Assembly: GCF_001421885.1 (NCBI RefSeq)
Contig: NZ_LMLH01000006.1
Location: 104,863-168,862, forward strand
Source of the DNA: Pseudomonas sp. Leaf48
Lineage (GTDB): Bacteria; Pseudomonadota; Gammaproteobacteria; Pseudomonadales; Pseudomonadaceae
Length of the DNA stretch: 64,000 nucleotides
Reading direction: 5' to 3'
The position numbers were made by a program, and so were the translations under genes. Within the stretch, counting starts at the first letter, position 1. Each line of letters begins with the position of its first letter. Positions 20,100 to 30,205 of this stretch are shown piece after piece. Under the pieces are notes generated by a model, which made no database searches, was not told the DNA's origin, and saw only the letters and a list, made by a program, of their open reading frames with translations.

Positions 20100-20126
20100 C
20101 CTGTGGGAGTGAGCCTGCTCGCGATT
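20100..20126. repeat. Single REP element
   Basis: CTGTGGGAGTGAGCCTGCTC and following bases form one unpaired, slightly diverged REP copy between the regulator gene and the 3' end of yejF. Confidence 0.6.
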
Positions 20127-20157
20127 GTCGCGACGCGGTCTGAAGCCTGGCACTGAA

Positions 20158-21735
20158 TCATGCATGCCCCAAAAGCGCCGCCGCCAACAGCTCCTTGGTA
20201 TACGGATGCTGCGGCGAATCGAACACGTCATGGCTGGCGCCGCTTTCCACCACTTTGCCATCCTTGATCACGATCATGTCGTGAGCCAGGGCGCGCACCA
20301 CCGCAAGGTCATGGCTGATGAACAGGTAGGTCAATCCGTATTTTTCCTGAAGCTGGCGGAGCAGGGCGACCACCTGTTTTTGCACGGTGCGGTCCAGCGC
20401 CGAGGTCGGCTCATCGAGCAGGATCAATTCGGGCTTGAGCACCAGTGCCCGGGCAATGGCGATGCGTTGGCGTTGGCCGCCGGAAAATTCGTGAGGGTAG
20501 CGATGACGGCTCTGCGGGTCGAGGCCGACCTCCGTCAGTGCCCGTTTAACTTCAGCATTACATTGCTCGGCGCTCAGCTGACGATGCACTTGCAGGCCTT
20601 CGCTGATGATCTGCGCCACGGACATTCTGGGGCTGAGGCTGCCGAAAGGGTCCTGAAACACCACCTGCATCTTCTTGCGCCACGGCCTCAGCTGCTTTTG
20701 CGTCAAGCCGTCCAGCGCCTCGCCCTGGAAGCGAATGCTGCCTTCGGAATCGAGCAGACGCAGGATCGCCTGACCCAGAGTGGACTTGCCCGAACCGGAT
20801 TCGCCGACAATGCCCAGGGTTTTGCCGCGCTGGATGTTCAGGCTGATGCCGTCCACGGCTTTGAGGTACGTCTTGCGCTGGAACAGGCCGCCACTGACGG
20901 CGAACTGCACCTGCAAATTATCCACCTCCAGTACGTTTTCGCGCTGGTCTCGGGGCAGGGCTTCACCTTCCGGTTCGGCGTTCAACAGCTCGCAGCTGTA
21001 AGGGTGTTTCGGCTCGTTGAAGAGCGTTTCACAAGGCGCCTGCTCGACAATTTCCCCGGCCTTCATCACGCACACCCGCTGGGCGATGCTGCGCACCAGG
21101 TTGAGGTCGTGGCTGATCAGCAGCAGCGACATGCCCAGCCGATGTTGCAGGGATTTGAGCAGCAACAGGATCTTGCGCTGCACCGTCACATCCAGTGCGG
21201 TGGTCGGCTCGTCGGCGATCAGCAACTCCGGCTCGCAAGCCAGGGCCATGGCAATCATCACCCGCTGACGCTGGCCCCCGGACAATTGATGCGGATAGGC
21301 CTTGAGTCGTTCCTCGGCTTTCTGAATGCCCACCAGATGCAGCAGTTCAAGAATCCGTGCCCGCGCCGCTTTACCGGCCAGGCCTTTATGCACCAGCAAC
21401 GTCTCGCCAATCTGCTTTTCGATGCTGTGCAGCGGATTGAGCGAGGTCATCGGCTCCTGGAAAATCATCGCAATGCGATTGCCGCGCAACTGACGCAGTT
21501 TTTTGCCCTCGGCCCCCACCAGCTCCTGGCCGCGATAACGGATGCTGCCGGTCGTCTCGGTGCCGCATTCGGGGAGCAATTGCAGGATCGAGTGGGCGGT
21601 GACCGACTTGCCCGAGCCCGACTCGCCGACCAGCGCCAGGCATTCGCCGGGGCGGATATCCAGGTTCAGGTTGCGCACCACGGTCTGGCCGCTGAAGGCG
21701 ACGCTGAGGTCACGGATTTCGATCAGGTTAAGCAT
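20158..21735 (-). CDS. yejF: Peptide ABC transporter, double ATP-binding protein YejF
   Basis: A 525-residue protein with two fused ABC ATPase domains. The first has Walker [12 protein letters not shown] near 37 and signature [15 protein letters not shown]; the second has [12 protein letters not shown] near 315 and signature [15 protein letters not shown]. This tandem arrangement is typical of YejF. It energises import of oligopeptides through YejB and YejE. It is last in the operon yejA-yejB-yejE-yejF, 27 bases after yejE. Confidence 0.95.
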   Translation of the reverse strand: MLNLIEIRDLSVAFSGQTVVRNLNLDIRPGECLALVGESGSGKSVTAHSILQLLPECGTETTGSIRYRGQELVGAEGKKLRQLRGNRIAMIFQEPMTSLNPLHSIEKQIGETLLVHKGLAGKAARARILELLHLVGIQKAEERLKAYPHQLSGGQRQRVMIAMALACEPELLIADEPTTALDVTVQRKILLLLKSLQHRLGMSLLLISHDLNLVRSIAQRVCVMKAGEIVEQAPCETLFNEPKHPYSCELLNAEPEGEALPRDQRENVLEVDNLQVQFAVSGGLFQRKTYLKAVDGISLNIQRGKTLGIVGESGSGKSTLGQAILRLLDSEGSIRFQGEALDGLTQKQLRPWRKKMQVVFQDPFGSLSPRMSVAQIISEGLQVHRQLSAEQCNAEVKRALTEVGLDPQSRHRYPHEFSGGQRQRIAIARALVLKPELILLDEPTSALDRTVQKQVVALLRQLQEKYGLTYLFISHDLAVVRALAHDMIVIKDGKVVESGASHDVFDSPQHPYTKELLAAALLGHA

Positions 21736-21762
21736 ATCAATGTCCGTTGCATGGCCATGTCT

Positions 21763-22785
21763 TCAGGAGCGAGGGTCGAACGCATCGCGCAACGCCTCGC
21801 CGATAAACACCAGTAGGGAAAGAATCAGCGCCAGGGTGAAGAATGCGGTTAGCCCCAGCCAGGGGGCTTGCAGGTTCTGCTTGCCCTGGCCGATCAGTTC
21901 GCCCAGCGAAGCGCTGCCGGCGGGCATGCCGAAGCCGAGAAAGTCCAGCGCCGTCAGGGTCGAGATGGCCCCGGTCAGAATGAACGGCAGGTAACTCAAG
22001 GTCGCATTCATGGCATTGGGCAGAATGTGCCGCACGATGACTTTGCGGTCGGTCAGGCCCAATGCGCGAGCGGCTTTGACGTATTCCAGGTTGCGCCCGC
22101 GCAGGAACTCGGCGCGCACCACGTCCACCAGCGCCAACCATGAAAACAGCGCCATGATCCCCAGCAGCCACCAGAAATTCGGTTCGACGAATCCCGAGAG
22201 GATGATCAGCAGGTACAGCACCGGCAAACCGGACCAGACCTCGAGCAGGCGCTGGCCGAGCAGATCGACCCAGCCACCGTAGTATCCTTGCAGGGCGCCG
22301 GCGGCGATGCCGATCAGGGCACTGACAAGGGTCAGCATCAAGGCAAACAGGATCGACACCCGGGCGCCGAAAATCACCCGGGCCAATACATCGCGGGCCT
22401 GGTCGTCGGTGCCCAGCCAATTCACGCTGGAGGGCGGGCTGGGTGCCGGTTTGTTCAGGTCATAGTTCGGCGTGTCGTCGCTGAACGGGATCGGCGGAAA
22501 CAGCAGCCAGCCGCCGTCTTTCTTGATCAGCTGCTGTACGTAGTCGCTGCGGTAATCGGCCTGGAACGGCAACTGCCCGCCGAACTCCTGTTCGGTATAG
22601 CGCTTGAGGGCAGGGAAGTACCACTGGCCCTGATAACTGACCATCAGCGGTTTGTCGTTGGCGATCAGTTCGCCGCCCAGGGTCAGCATGAACAGACCGA
22701 TAAACAACCACAGCGACCACCAGCCACGACGGTTTTTCTTGAAGCGCTCGAAGCGGCGACGGGCCAGCGGAGAAAGCTTGAGCAT
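21763..22785 (-). CDS. yejE: Peptide ABC transporter permease YejE
   Basis: A 340-residue inner membrane permease. It has an N-terminal membrane segment (GWWSLWLFIGLFMLTLGG), a large periplasmic loop (about 45-140) and a C-terminal transport domain with the EAA-type loop EYVKAARALGLTDRKVIVRHILPNA. ATG 22785 has GAGGAA upstream and overlaps the yejB stop as ATGA. That indicates translational coupling within yejABEF. Confidence 0.95.
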   Translation of the reverse strand: MLKLSPLARRRFERFKKNRRGWWSLWLFIGLFMLTLGGELIANDKPLMVSYQGQWYFPALKRYTEQEFGGQLPFQADYRSDYVQQLIKKDGGWLLFPPIPFSDDTPNYDLNKPAPSPPSSVNWLGTDDQARDVLARVIFGARVSILFALMLTLVSALIGIAAGALQGYYGGWVDLLGQRLLEVWSGLPVLYLLIILSGFVEPNFWWLLGIMALFSWLALVDVVRAEFLRGRNLEYVKAARALGLTDRKVIVRHILPNAMNATLSYLPFILTGAISTLTALDFLGFGMPAGSASLGELIGQGKQNLQAPWLGLTAFFTLALILSLLVFIGEALRDAFDPRS

Positions 22786-23846
22786 CAGGCATTCCTCGCG
22801 GCGAAGTCGATGCGCGGGTCGACGAGGGTGTAGCAAAGATCGCCGACCAGTTTTATCAGCAGGCCGAACAGGGTGAAGATGAACAGTGAACCGAACACCA
22901 CCGGATAGTCCCGCGACACCGCGGCTTCGTAACTCATGCGCCCCAGACCATCGAGGGAGAAGATCACTTCGATCAGCAGCGAGCCGGCAAAGAACACGCT
23001 GATAAAGGCCTGGGGGATGCCCGATACCACCAGCAGCATGGCGTTGCGGAACACGTGGCCGTACAGCACCCGCCGCTCGCTCAAGCCCTTGGCGCGGGCG
23101 GTGACCACGTATTGACGGGTGATTTCATTGAGGAACGAGTTTTTCGTCAGGATGGTGAGTGTGGCGAAACCGCCGATCACCAGCGCCGTCACCGGCAGGA
23201 CCAGGTGCCAGAAGTAATCGGCGACCTTGCCCAGGGTCGACAGCGAATCGAAGTTGTCCGAGACCAGCCCGCGAACCGGGAACCAGTTCAACGAGGTGCC
23301 GCCGGCAAATACCACGATCAGGAACATGGCGAACAGGAATGCCGGCATGGCGTAGCCGATGATGATCGCGGTGCTGCTCCAGATATCGAAATGGCTGCCA
23401 TGGTGCACAGCCTTGCGGATGCCCAGGGGAATCGACACCAGGTAGGTGATCAGCGTCGCCCATAACCCGAGGGAAATGGTGACCGGCATTTTTTCCAGGA
23501 TCAGGTCAGTGACCGTGGCGCCCCGGAAGAAGCTTTTGCCGAAGTCCAGGCGTGCGTAACTGGTGAGCATCAGCCACAGGCGCTCGTGGGCCGGTTTGTC
23601 GAAACCGTACTGTTTTTCGATGTCTTTGATCAGCTTTGGATCCAGGCCGCGACTGGCCCGGGAAGTGCCGCTCATGGCTTCACTGGAACCGCCGCCGACC
23701 GCGGCACCGCCTATGCCTTGCAGGTGGGCGATGGCCTGTTCCACCGGCCCGCCCGGCGCGGCCTGGACGATGACGAAGTTGACCAGCAGGATGATCACCA
23801 GCGTCGGGATGATCAACAGCAGGCGCCGCAATATGTAAGCCCACAT
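22785..23846 (-). CDS. yejB: Peptide ABC transporter permease YejB
   Basis: A 353-residue permease starting [17 protein letters not shown], the typical DppB-family first membrane helix. A long periplasmic loop (about residues 35-130) follows, then the transport domain with [29 protein letters not shown]. The start overlaps the yejA stop (ATGA), and the end overlaps the yejE start in the same way. Confidence 0.95.
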   Translation of the reverse strand: MWAYILRRLLLIIPTLVIILLVNFVIVQAAPGGPVEQAIAHLQGIGGAAVGGGSSEAMSGTSRASRGLDPKLIKDIEKQYGFDKPAHERLWLMLTSYARLDFGKSFFRGATVTDLILEKMPVTISLGLWATLITYLVSIPLGIRKAVHHGSHFDIWSSTAIIIGYAMPAFLFAMFLIVVFAGGTSLNWFPVRGLVSDNFDSLSTLGKVADYFWHLVLPVTALVIGGFATLTILTKNSFLNEITRQYVVTARAKGLSERRVLYGHVFRNAMLLVVSGIPQAFISVFFAGSLLIEVIFSLDGLGRMSYEAAVSRDYPVVFGSLFIFTLFGLLIKLVGDLCYTLVDPRIDFAARNA

Positions 23847-25714
23847 CAGTGCGGCCCTCCGGGTCTGCCTCGGCGGATGCGCTCGGCGGTCATTTGCTGG
23901 TTGGTCAGTGGTGTGCGGCTCATTTCCCACCAGCTTTCGATGGCTTCGTCATTGCTCGCCTGCACGTCCGGGATGCCGAAGCGGTTCCACCATACTGTGG
24001 AGGTGCCCGGTGGGTAATAGTTGGGAATCCAGTAGTAGTTCCATTGCAGCACCCGGTCCAGCGCGTGGGCATAGCGCAGCATTTCAGGCTGGGTATCGGC
24101 CCGCACCAGGCCTTTGATCAGGCTGTCCACCGCAGGGTTGCTCAACACCATGTAGTTGTTGGAGCCCGGATCGGTCGCCGCCACCGAGCCGAAATAGTTG
24201 AACAACTCGCCCCCCGCAGAGGTGGTGACCGGGTAGCCGGTGACGATCATGTCGTAGTCGCGGCTCATCAGGCGGTTGACGTACTGGGACGAATCGATGC
24301 GGCGGATGTTCAGGTCGATGCCGATCTGTTTCAAGGTGCGCTTATAAGGCAGCAGCAAACGGTCCAGACCGTTCTGGCTGACCAGGAAGGTAAAGCTCAG
24401 TGGCTCACCGTTGGCGTTGACCAGATGATCACCGTCCGGTTTCCAGCCGGCCTGTTCGAGCAAGTCCAGAGCTTGCAATTGCTTGTCGCGAATCAGGCCG
24501 CTGCCATCGGTTTTCGGTGCCTCGAACACCTGGGTGAAAACTTCGTCGGGAATCTGCCCGCGCAAGGGTTCGAGAATCGCCAGCTCGCCGGCATCCGGCA
24601 ATTGTCGGGCGGCAAGGTCCGTGTTGGAAAAGAAGCTCTGCTGGCGGATGTACAGGTTGCGCATCATCTGCCGGTTGCTCCATTCGAAATCCCAGAGCAT
24701 CACCAGCGCCTGACGCACCCGGCGATCCTGGAACATCGGTTTTTGCAGATTGAACACAAAACCCTGGGACGGCTGCGGCGCCTGGGTCGCCAGATGGGCC
24801 TTTTGCAGGCGGCCGTCGCTCAGGGCCGGGCTTTCGTAGCCGATGGAGTATCCGGTGGCGGAAAACTCGCGGTTGTAGTCGTAGGCACCACCGCGCAGTA
24901 CCTGGCGTGCCACGTCGGTATCGCCGAAGTACTCGATGCTGAACAGGTCGAAGTTGTACAGTCCGCGACTGACCGGCAAGTCCTTGCCCCACCAGTCGGG
25001 GTTGCGTTCGAAGGTGATGCTGCGCCCGGAGTCGACCTTGCTCACTTTATATGGACCGCTGCCCAGGGGGGGCTCGTAACCGCCGCCATCGGCGAAGTCG
25101 CGGGTGCTCCACCAGTGCTGGGGAAGCACCGGCAAGGTCGCGATGTCCAGCGCCAGGGTGCGGTTTTGATTGTTTTTGAAATCGAAGCGAACGGTCAGCG
25201 GCGCTTCCACTTCGACGCTTTTGACGTCGGCGAACTGGGTGCGATAACGCAGGCTGCCCTGGGTCATCAGCAAGTCGAAGGTATAGTGCACGTCTTGGGC
25301 AGTGATCGGTTTGCCATCGGCAAAACGCGCGTTGGGGTTGAGCTGGAAACGCAAGGACAGGCCGTCCTCGGAACGCTCCATTGTCTGCGCCACCAGGCCG
25401 TACACGGTATAAGGTTCATCGAGCGAGCGCTGGGCCAGAGGGGAGTAGAGCAGGCCGTCGATCTGTGCGACGCCGATACCCTTGTCGATGTAGGGCAATA
25501 TATGGTCGAAGTGCCCGATTTCGATCGCCGAACGACGCATGGCACCACCCTTGGGGGCCTGGGCATTGGTGTAGTCGAAATGACTGAAACCGGCAGGGTA
25601 TTTGGCCGGTTCGCCGTACACGGTCATTGCATGTTGTGGTGCGGCATTCACACCAGCGGCACTCAATAGCAGGGCCACGGCAGTGAACAACAGGGTCGGG
25701 AAAGCCAGTCGCAT
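23846..25714 (-). CDS. yejA: Extracellular solute-binding protein YejA
   Basis: A 622-residue family 5 (oligopeptide) periplasmic binding protein. The signal peptide [20 protein letters not shown] ends near [10 protein letters not shown]. The mature part carries SBP_bac_5 features such as [20 protein letters not shown] and [13 protein letters not shown]. It delivers peptides to YejBEF; in other bacteria this system is linked to microcin C-type peptide uptake. First gene of the operon. Confidence 0.95.
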   Translation of the reverse strand: MRLAFPTLLFTAVALLLSAAGVNAAPQHAMTVYGEPAKYPAGFSHFDYTNAQAPKGGAMRRSAIEIGHFDHILPYIDKGIGVAQIDGLLYSPLAQRSLDEPYTVYGLVAQTMERSEDGLSLRFQLNPNARFADGKPITAQDVHYTFDLLMTQGSLRYRTQFADVKSVEVEAPLTVRFDFKNNQNRTLALDIATLPVLPQHWWSTRDFADGGGYEPPLGSGPYKVSKVDSGRSITFERNPDWWGKDLPVSRGLYNFDLFSIEYFGDTDVARQVLRGGAYDYNREFSATGYSIGYESPALSDGRLQKAHLATQAPQPSQGFVFNLQKPMFQDRRVRQALVMLWDFEWSNRQMMRNLYIRQQSFFSNTDLAARQLPDAGELAILEPLRGQIPDEVFTQVFEAPKTDGSGLIRDKQLQALDLLEQAGWKPDGDHLVNANGEPLSFTFLVSQNGLDRLLLPYKRTLKQIGIDLNIRRIDSSQYVNRLMSRDYDMIVTGYPVTTSAGGELFNYFGSVAATDPGSNNYMVLSNPAVDSLIKGLVRADTQPEMLRYAHALDRVLQWNYYWIPNYYPPGTSTVWWNRFGIPDVQASNDEAIESWWEMSRTPLTNQQMTAERIRRGRPGGPH

Positions 25715-25798
25715 TGTCAGTCTTAGAGCCGGGTGGTCGTTAACGACAATTTGTACGCTAGCGGCGCGTCCCTCGCCAGCCTATTACGTGTGCGAAAC

Positions 25799-25829
25799 AC
25801 AACGGCCCGCCAAAAGGCGGGCCGTTGCA
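25799..25829. terminator. Hairpin terminator-like element
   Basis: AACGGCCCGCC aaaa GGCGGGCCGTT forms an 11-bp stem 20 bases downstream of the parvulin gene stop. It has only a weak T-rich stretch. It could serve the parvulin gene and insulate yejA. Confidence 0.7.
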
Positions 25830-25848
25830 TGCAAATTGCGCGAATCGA

Positions 25849-26130
25849 TCAGTCCTGACGGCTGGTCACTTCCAGCAGGTGATAGCCGAACTGGGTCTTG
25901 ACCGGGCCTTGCACGACATTGAGCGGCGCGCTGAAGACTACGGTGTCGAATTCCTTGACCATCTGGCCAGGACCGAACGAACCCAGGTCACCACCCTGAC
26001 GGCTGGATGGGCAAGTGGAGTTTGCCTTGGCAACTTCGCCGAAATCGGCACCGCCCTCGATTTGGGCCTTGAGTTCGTTGCACTTGGCTTCGCTGGCAAC
26101 AAGGATGTGACGGGCAGAGGCTTTAGCCAT
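25849..26130 (-). CDS. Parvulin-type peptidyl-prolyl cis-trans isomerase (PpiC-like)
   Basis: A 93-residue single-domain cytosolic parvulin, MAKASARHILVASEAKCNEL at the start. It contains CPSSRQGGDLGSFGPGQMV and QGPVKTQFGYHLLEV, the conserved isomerase blocks. AAGGAG lies before ATG 26130. It is the paralogue of the gene at 10904-11179 and is nearer to E. coli PpiC in the visible blocks. Confidence 0.93.
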   Translation of the reverse strand: MAKASARHILVASEAKCNELKAQIEGGADFGEVAKANSTCPSSRQGGDLGSFGPGQMVKEFDTVVFSAPLNVVQGPVKTQFGYHLLEVTSRQD

Positions 26131-26237
26131 GGAAAAATACTCCTTTCAATGTTCGGTAAAGTGCTGAGCCTACCGGATTCAGTGATGTATTTCTCCTCAA
26201 AGTTCCCTGGTGCGCGGGATTCGCGGCGGGACACTTC

Positions 26238-27119
26238 TTATAACCCGGCATTGATCAGGCGTTCGGCGTGGCGTACATAGAGTTCAACCGGGTCAATGCC
26301 AGAACGAAGCCGGCCGGCTGGCTGGGCGATGCTGTCCAGGTGATCCAGCGCATAGTCGGAGCGGATGACGGTGCCCAGGTGGGAGCTGTAACGCCCGACC
26401 ATGCCGTCGTTCTGGTCGGCCTCGGTGGTGAAGAAGCGGGAAAAGGACCGGCATATGGCGTGGAACGGGTTGAGCGCGTTGAGCCCTTCGTCGAGGATGC
26501 GTTCCTGCAGGACACCGCTCCATGAGTAATAACGAACACCATTGACCAATTCCTGGCCCATGCCGCCCCAGTTTTGCGGTAGCCCCTGAGGGTACTTGTC
26601 GTTGAAAGCCCCCACACCCTCGGTGGTCAGGGCGTTCAGGGCGGCGATAGCGCTCTGCGGCATGTAATGATCGTCGCTGAGCGCCGCGAGCAAATCGGCG
26701 AACAGCGTCACGGCTTTGTCGGCGACCTTTTCCGGCAGACGTCCTGGCGTGAGCGCCTTGCGCAGGAAATCGGCCAGCTCCGAGCCATGGTTTGGCCCAC
26801 TGACCGAAGTCACCGAGGCAATCGCGGCCGGATCCATCGCTGCGGCATAACGCGCGGCCAGTGCACCCTGGCTATGGCCGATCAGGTTGACTTTGCTGGA
26901 GCCCGTTCCTTGCAACACCCGTTCGATCTGCCCCAGCAACTGATCACCGCGTATCTCGTTGCTATGGGTGGCCGACAAGTGCGGGACGAATACTCTCGCC
27001 CCCGCATTTCTCAGGGCTTGCCTGATGTCATGAAAGAGCTCGAATTTGCCGATCCGATCGAAGCCCAATAATCCATGAACCAGCAGTATCGGGTAGCAGG
27101 TGTTTGCATTCCTTTGCAT
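26238..27119 (-). CDS. Triacylglycerol lipase/esterase, bacterial family I type
   Basis: A 293-residue alpha/beta hydrolase. The oxyanion segment LLVHGLLGFD is near residue 12-21 and the nucleophile elbow GHSQG near 82-86. The acid/histidine region DQNDGMVGRYSSHLG lies near 238-252. This matches Pseudomonas/Burkholderia family I lipases. Unlike most secreted members there is no signal peptide before the first strand, and no foldase gene lies nearby. It may be intracellular or leave the cell by another route. Confidence 0.88.
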   Translation of the reverse strand: MQRNANTCYPILLVHGLLGFDRIGKFELFHDIRQALRNAGARVFVPHLSATHSNEIRGDQLLGQIERVLQGTGSSKVNLIGHSQGALAARYAAAMDPAAIASVTSVSGPNHGSELADFLRKALTPGRLPEKVADKAVTLFADLLAALSDDHYMPQSAIAALNALTTEGVGAFNDKYPQGLPQNWGGMGQELVNGVRYYSWSGVLQERILDEGLNALNPFHAICRSFSRFFTTEADQNDGMVGRYSSHLGTVIRSDYALDHLDSIAQPAGRLRSGIDPVELYVRHAERLINAGL

Positions 27120-27297
27120 ATTCGTACCTTTGCGCAGACGTTCTGGTGAGTGAAATTGCGCCTCACTCTAAAACACTGGGCGGTGGCGGGATGTATGAAA
27201 GGTCCGCCCCGGTCTGAAGAAAACGGCATAGGGGCAGTACGAAAGCCCGGATTGTGTCGCGTTCTTCGTCGCAGTGTTTCGGCACCTTTCACAGTGG

Positions 27298-28371
27298 TTA
27301 AGCCCTGTCTGCCCGCAGCCTTTGTGCAGCCTGACGCAACAGTTGTTCCGTGTCGGTCCAGCCCAGGCAGCCATCCGTCACCGAGACGCCGTACTGCAAC
27401 GTCGAGCCCAGCGCTTGGCAACCCTCGAACAAGTGGCTTTCGATCATCACACCCATCAGCGAGCGATCGCCTTGCAGGCGTTGTTCGAGTACATCGTTGA
27501 ACACTGCCGGTTGACGCAGCGGGTCCTTGCCGCTGTTGGCGTGGCTGCAATCGACCATGATCCGCGCCGGGATCTTCAGTCGGGTCAGGTCACTCTTCAC
27601 CTGGGCGACGCTGTTGCGGTCGTAGTTGGCTCCGCGATGACCGCCGCGCAGTACCAGGTGCGTATCCGAATTGCCAGGGGTATGAATAATTGCCGGGTGG
27701 CCCTGGCTGTCGACACCGAAATGACGATGGGGGTGGGCCGCGGAGCGCATGGCGTCGCTGGCCACACCGACGCCGCCATCGGTTCCGTTCTTGAACCCTA
27801 CCGGCATGTCCAGGCCGCTGGCCATTTCCCGATGGATCTGCGACTCGGTGGTGCGGGCACCAATGGCCACCCAGCTCAACAGGTCGTCGAAGTAGCCGGC
27901 CGCCATCGGTTGCAGCAGTTCAGTCGCAACGGGCAGGCCGAGGCGGAGCATTTCGCGTATCAGTTCGCGCGACAGCGTGAGGCCTGCGGCCATGTCGTCG
28001 CTGCCGTCCAGGTGCGGATCGTAGGCCAGGCCTTTCCAGCCGACAGTGGTACGGGGTTTCTCGACGTAGGCGCGCATCACCAGCAGCATTTCGTCGCTGA
28101 CCTCGGCGGCCAGGCGGGCGAGGTTACCGGCGTATTCCAGGGCTGACTGCGGATCGTGGATCGAGCAAGGGCCGACGATGACCAGAAGGCGAGAGTCTTC
28201 GCCGTTGAGGATCGCGCGAACCGCCTGGCGGTGGGCGCTGACTTGCTGGGTCAAGGCGTTGCAGAGGGGCAATTGCTGTTTGAGCTGCAACGAGCTTGGC
28301 AGACGCAGGGTCAGCGCTTCATTGGCAGGGCTCAGGGTGGACAGCGGCAGTGCGCAGGCGGACGAGTTCAT
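27298..28371 (-). CDS. 3-deoxy-7-phosphoheptulonate (DAHP) synthase, class I
   Basis: A 357-residue AroFGH-type enzyme that condenses phosphoenolpyruvate and erythrose 4-phosphate, the first step of aromatic synthesis. Family blocks include LLVIVGPCSIHDPQSALEYA near residue 65 and MRAYVEKPRTTVGWKGL near 105, and the DCSHANSGKD motif near 275. ATG 28371 (MNSSACALPL) is chosen because it fits the family length and a longer frame from 28473 would overlap the leader ORF. AGGA lies about ten bases upstream. Two aromatic-rich leader ORFs and a terminator precede it, so the isozyme is probably under attenuation. Which amino acid inhibits it is not clear. Confidence 0.93.
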   Translation of the reverse strand: MNSSACALPLSTLSPANEALTLRLPSSLQLKQQLPLCNALTQQVSAHRQAVRAILNGEDSRLLVIVGPCSIHDPQSALEYAGNLARLAAEVSDEMLLVMRAYVEKPRTTVGWKGLAYDPHLDGSDDMAAGLTLSRELIREMLRLGLPVATELLQPMAAGYFDDLLSWVAIGARTTESQIHREMASGLDMPVGFKNGTDGGVGVASDAMRSAAHPHRHFGVDSQGHPAIIHTPGNSDTHLVLRGGHRGANYDRNSVAQVKSDLTRLKIPARIMVDCSHANSGKDPLRQPAVFNDVLEQRLQGDRSLMGVMIESHLFEGCQALGSTLQYGVSVTDGCLGWTDTEQLLRQAAQRLRADRA

Positions 28372-28420
28372 ATTCAAGGCTTCCTGGGCTGGCGGCGGGT
28401 TGATGCCCGCGCGCTCGGCC

Positions 28421-28573
28421 CTACTGGGGTGTTCGACAATTGGCCGGATTGGCTGCGTGTGTGTGCTTGCCACCTGTGGGTGACCGATCGGAGGCGGCAG
28501 GCTGTCCCGAGCGGAGGCTGCTAAATCGCCAGGCGGTAAAACTGTCGTAACGGTAATAAGTGGCGTAGTTCAT
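28421..28573 (-). CDS. Tyrosine-rich small ORF, putative second leader peptide
   Basis: A 50-codon ORF between the attenuator terminator and the DAHP synthase gene. It begins MNYATYYRYDSFTAWRF, with four Tyr, two Phe and one Trp in 17 codons. GAGGA is placed eight bases before ATG 28573. It stops 50 bases before the enzyme start. The concentration of aromatic codons at its start in front of an aromatic biosynthesis gene suggests a ribosome-sensing leader. Confidence 0.7.
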   Translation of the reverse strand: MNYATYYRYDSFTAWRFSSLRSGQPAASDRSPTGGKHTHAANPANCRTPQ

Positions 28574-28621
28574 TTTTGAATCCTCAAGTTGTCTGGTGTG
28601 TCGCTAAAAATGTGCGGGGCT

Positions 28622-28661
28622 GAAAAAACAAAACCCCCGGTCGGGAAGCCGACCGGGGGTT
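28622..28661 (-). terminator. Intrinsic terminator, attenuator of DAHP synthase
   Basis: On the minus strand AACCCCCGGTCGG cttc CCGACCGGGGGTT, a perfect 13-bp stem (28661-28632), is followed by TTTTGTTTTTT. It lies 48 bases after the first leader peptide stop and before the second leader ORF, the expected place for a transcription attenuator. Confidence 0.9.
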
Positions 28662-28708
28662 GAGAATTCTCTGGTGGCGACCCGTTTAAAGTGGGCGCCG
28701 TGTGGGTA

Positions 28709-28837
28709 TCAGGCGCGCCAGTGGCTAAACCAATACCCAAAATAAAAGCTGACCGGAGCACAAGCGTCATTCACCCGGGCAGCCGCAACCGAGCGCGGGG
28801 CGCTGACGGTACGAAGCTGTAAGAGGGTGTTGAGCAT
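28709..28837 (-). CDS. Aromatic leader peptide upstream of DAHP synthase
   Basis: A 42-codon ORF starting at ATG 28837 with GGAGA upstream. Near its end it reads SFYFGYWFSHWRA: three Phe, two Tyr and two Trp within ten codons. GGGTAT within these codons can pair with ATACCC just after the stop (28704-28709 with 28733-28738), which would make a pause hairpin. A second hairpin possibility (GGCGCCC with GGGTCGCC) lies before the terminator. This is the layout of classical ribosome-mediated attenuation, here sensing all three aromatic amino acids. Confidence 0.85.
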   Translation of the reverse strand: MLNTLLQLRTVSAPRSVAAARVNDACAPVSFYFGYWFSHWRA

Positions 28838-28990
28838 GGTCTGTCTCCGATGGATGAGCCGAGCTTACTAGAGGCCGGTACGCGGATTCAATCAGAAAAT
28901 GCTATCGATCCACAAAGGCTATTTCTATCATCCGGGCACGACTCAAGTTGTGACACACTTTGGCCTTTCCCTGCCTGCCATGGTGCTTCG

Positions 28991-29434
28991 ATGGAGTTTG
29001 AATGGCGCCCGGCAACTCCAGAGGATCTGGATTTCGCCCGCGACCTGACCTGCCGGAACATGTTGCGCTACTACATCCACCACGATTTGCTGTGGCAGGA
29101 CGCAGCGTTCGACGTGGCCTGGGCAGGTCGCGACAACCGCATGATCACCCGCGGCGAGGACTTGCTGGGTTACGTCAGCCTGAGTCGTGACGCTGCAGCC
29201 CTGTACATTCGCGAATTGCACATCACTGAAGCTTTCCGGGGGCAGGGTGCCGGCTCATGGGCGATTGATCAGGTGTTAACCGTTGCGCGCGGGGAGCGGC
29301 GGCCGGCGTTGCGCCTGACGGTTTTCACCAACAATCCGGCGCACGCCCTGTATCAGCGAAAGGGCTTGCGCGTGGTGGGCAGGGACGAGTGTTTCCTGAG
29401 AATGCAGGTCGATCTTGATCGCTTGCAGTGCTGA
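28991..29434 (+). CDS. GNAT family N-acetyltransferase
   Basis: A 147-residue GNAT protein. The acetyl-CoA binding motif A is ELHITEAFRGQGAGSWAIDQVL near residue 78-99, and motif B includes NNPAHALYQRKGLRVVG near 115. ATG 28991 (MEFEWRPATPEDLDFARDL) matches the family N-terminus; upstream in-frame sequence overlaps the divergent leader promoter. The substrate is unknown. It stands alone between the DAHP synthase control region and gacA. Confidence 0.88.
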   Translation: MEFEWRPATPEDLDFARDLTCRNMLRYYIHHDLLWQDAAFDVAWAGRDNRMITRGEDLLGYVSLSRDAAALYIRELHITEAFRGQGAGSWAIDQVLTVARGERRPALRLTVFTNNPAHALYQRKGLRVVGRDECFLRMQVDLDRLQC

Positions 29435-29561
29435 GACACGCTTGCGGCAAGCCTTTGAAGATGAATTGAAACTCTTGAACCAGCGCTTTCTGCTAGGTCT
29501 GCCAGTTGCTTTTTGCTAAGGTGTCTCGCAATTCAATAAGACCATTTCGCGAGGTGTCTGC

Positions 29562-30203
29562 TTGATTAGGGTGCTAGTAGTCGATGACCATGATCTCGTT
29601 CGTACAGGCATTACACGAATGCTGGCTGACATCGATGGCCTGCAAGTAGTCGGCCAGGCCGAGTCGGGAGAGGAGTCCCTGCTCAAGGCACGCGAACTGA
29701 AACCTGATGTGGTCTTGATGGACGTCAAGATGCCCGGTATCGGCGGTCTCGAGGCCACTCGCAAAATGTTGCGCAGCCACCCGGATATCAAGGTCGTTGC
29801 GGTTACCGTGTGCGAGGAAGACCCGTTTCCTACACGGCTGTTGCAAGCCGGTGCCGCGGGCTACCTGACCAAGGGTGCCGGTTTGTCCGAGATGGTCCAG
29901 GCCATTCGCCTGGTATTTGCCGGGCAACGCTACATCAGCCCGCAAATTGCCCAGCAACTGGCGATCAAGTCCTTCCAGCCGACCAACGACTCGCCCTTCG
30001 ATGCCTTGTCGGAGCGCGAAATCCAGATCGCACTGATGATAGTCGGCTGCCAGAAGGTGCAGATCATTTCCGATAAATTGTGCCTGTCCCCGAAAACAGT
30101 GAATACCTACCGTTACCGCATCTTCGAAAAGCTTTCGATCAGCAGTGATGTGGAGTTGACGCTGCTGGCGGTTCGTCACGGCATGGTCGACGCCAGCCTC
30201 TGA
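29562..30203 (+). CDS. gacA: Response regulator GacA (UvrY)
   Basis: A 213-residue NarL/FixJ response regulator of the Gac/Rsm pathway, partner of the sensor GacS, controlling small RNAs that titrate RsmA. The receiver has [12 protein letters not shown] and [10 protein letters not shown] with phospho-Asp near 54. The C-terminal LuxR-type helix-turn-helix is [12 protein letters not shown] with [17 protein letters not shown]. The start is TTG 29562 with GAGGT upstream, as in other Pseudomonas gacA genes. The downstream uvrC begins two bases after the stop. Confidence 0.97.
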   Translation: MIRVLVVDDHDLVRTGITRMLADIDGLQVVGQAESGEESLLKARELKPDVVLMDVKMPGIGGLEATRKMLRSHPDIKVVAVTVCEEDPFPTRLLQAGAAGYLTKGAGLSEMVQAIRLVFAGQRYISPQIAQQLAIKSFQPTNDSPFDALSEREIQIALMIVGCQKVQIISDKLCLSPKTVNTYRYRIFEKLSISSDVELTLLAVRHGMVDASL

Positions 30204-30205
30204 AA

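Noticed and set aside
27298..28473. Longer DAHP synthase starting at 28473
   Set aside because: It would overlap the second leader ORF, adds a low-complexity extension not typical of the family, and lacks a ribosome binding site.
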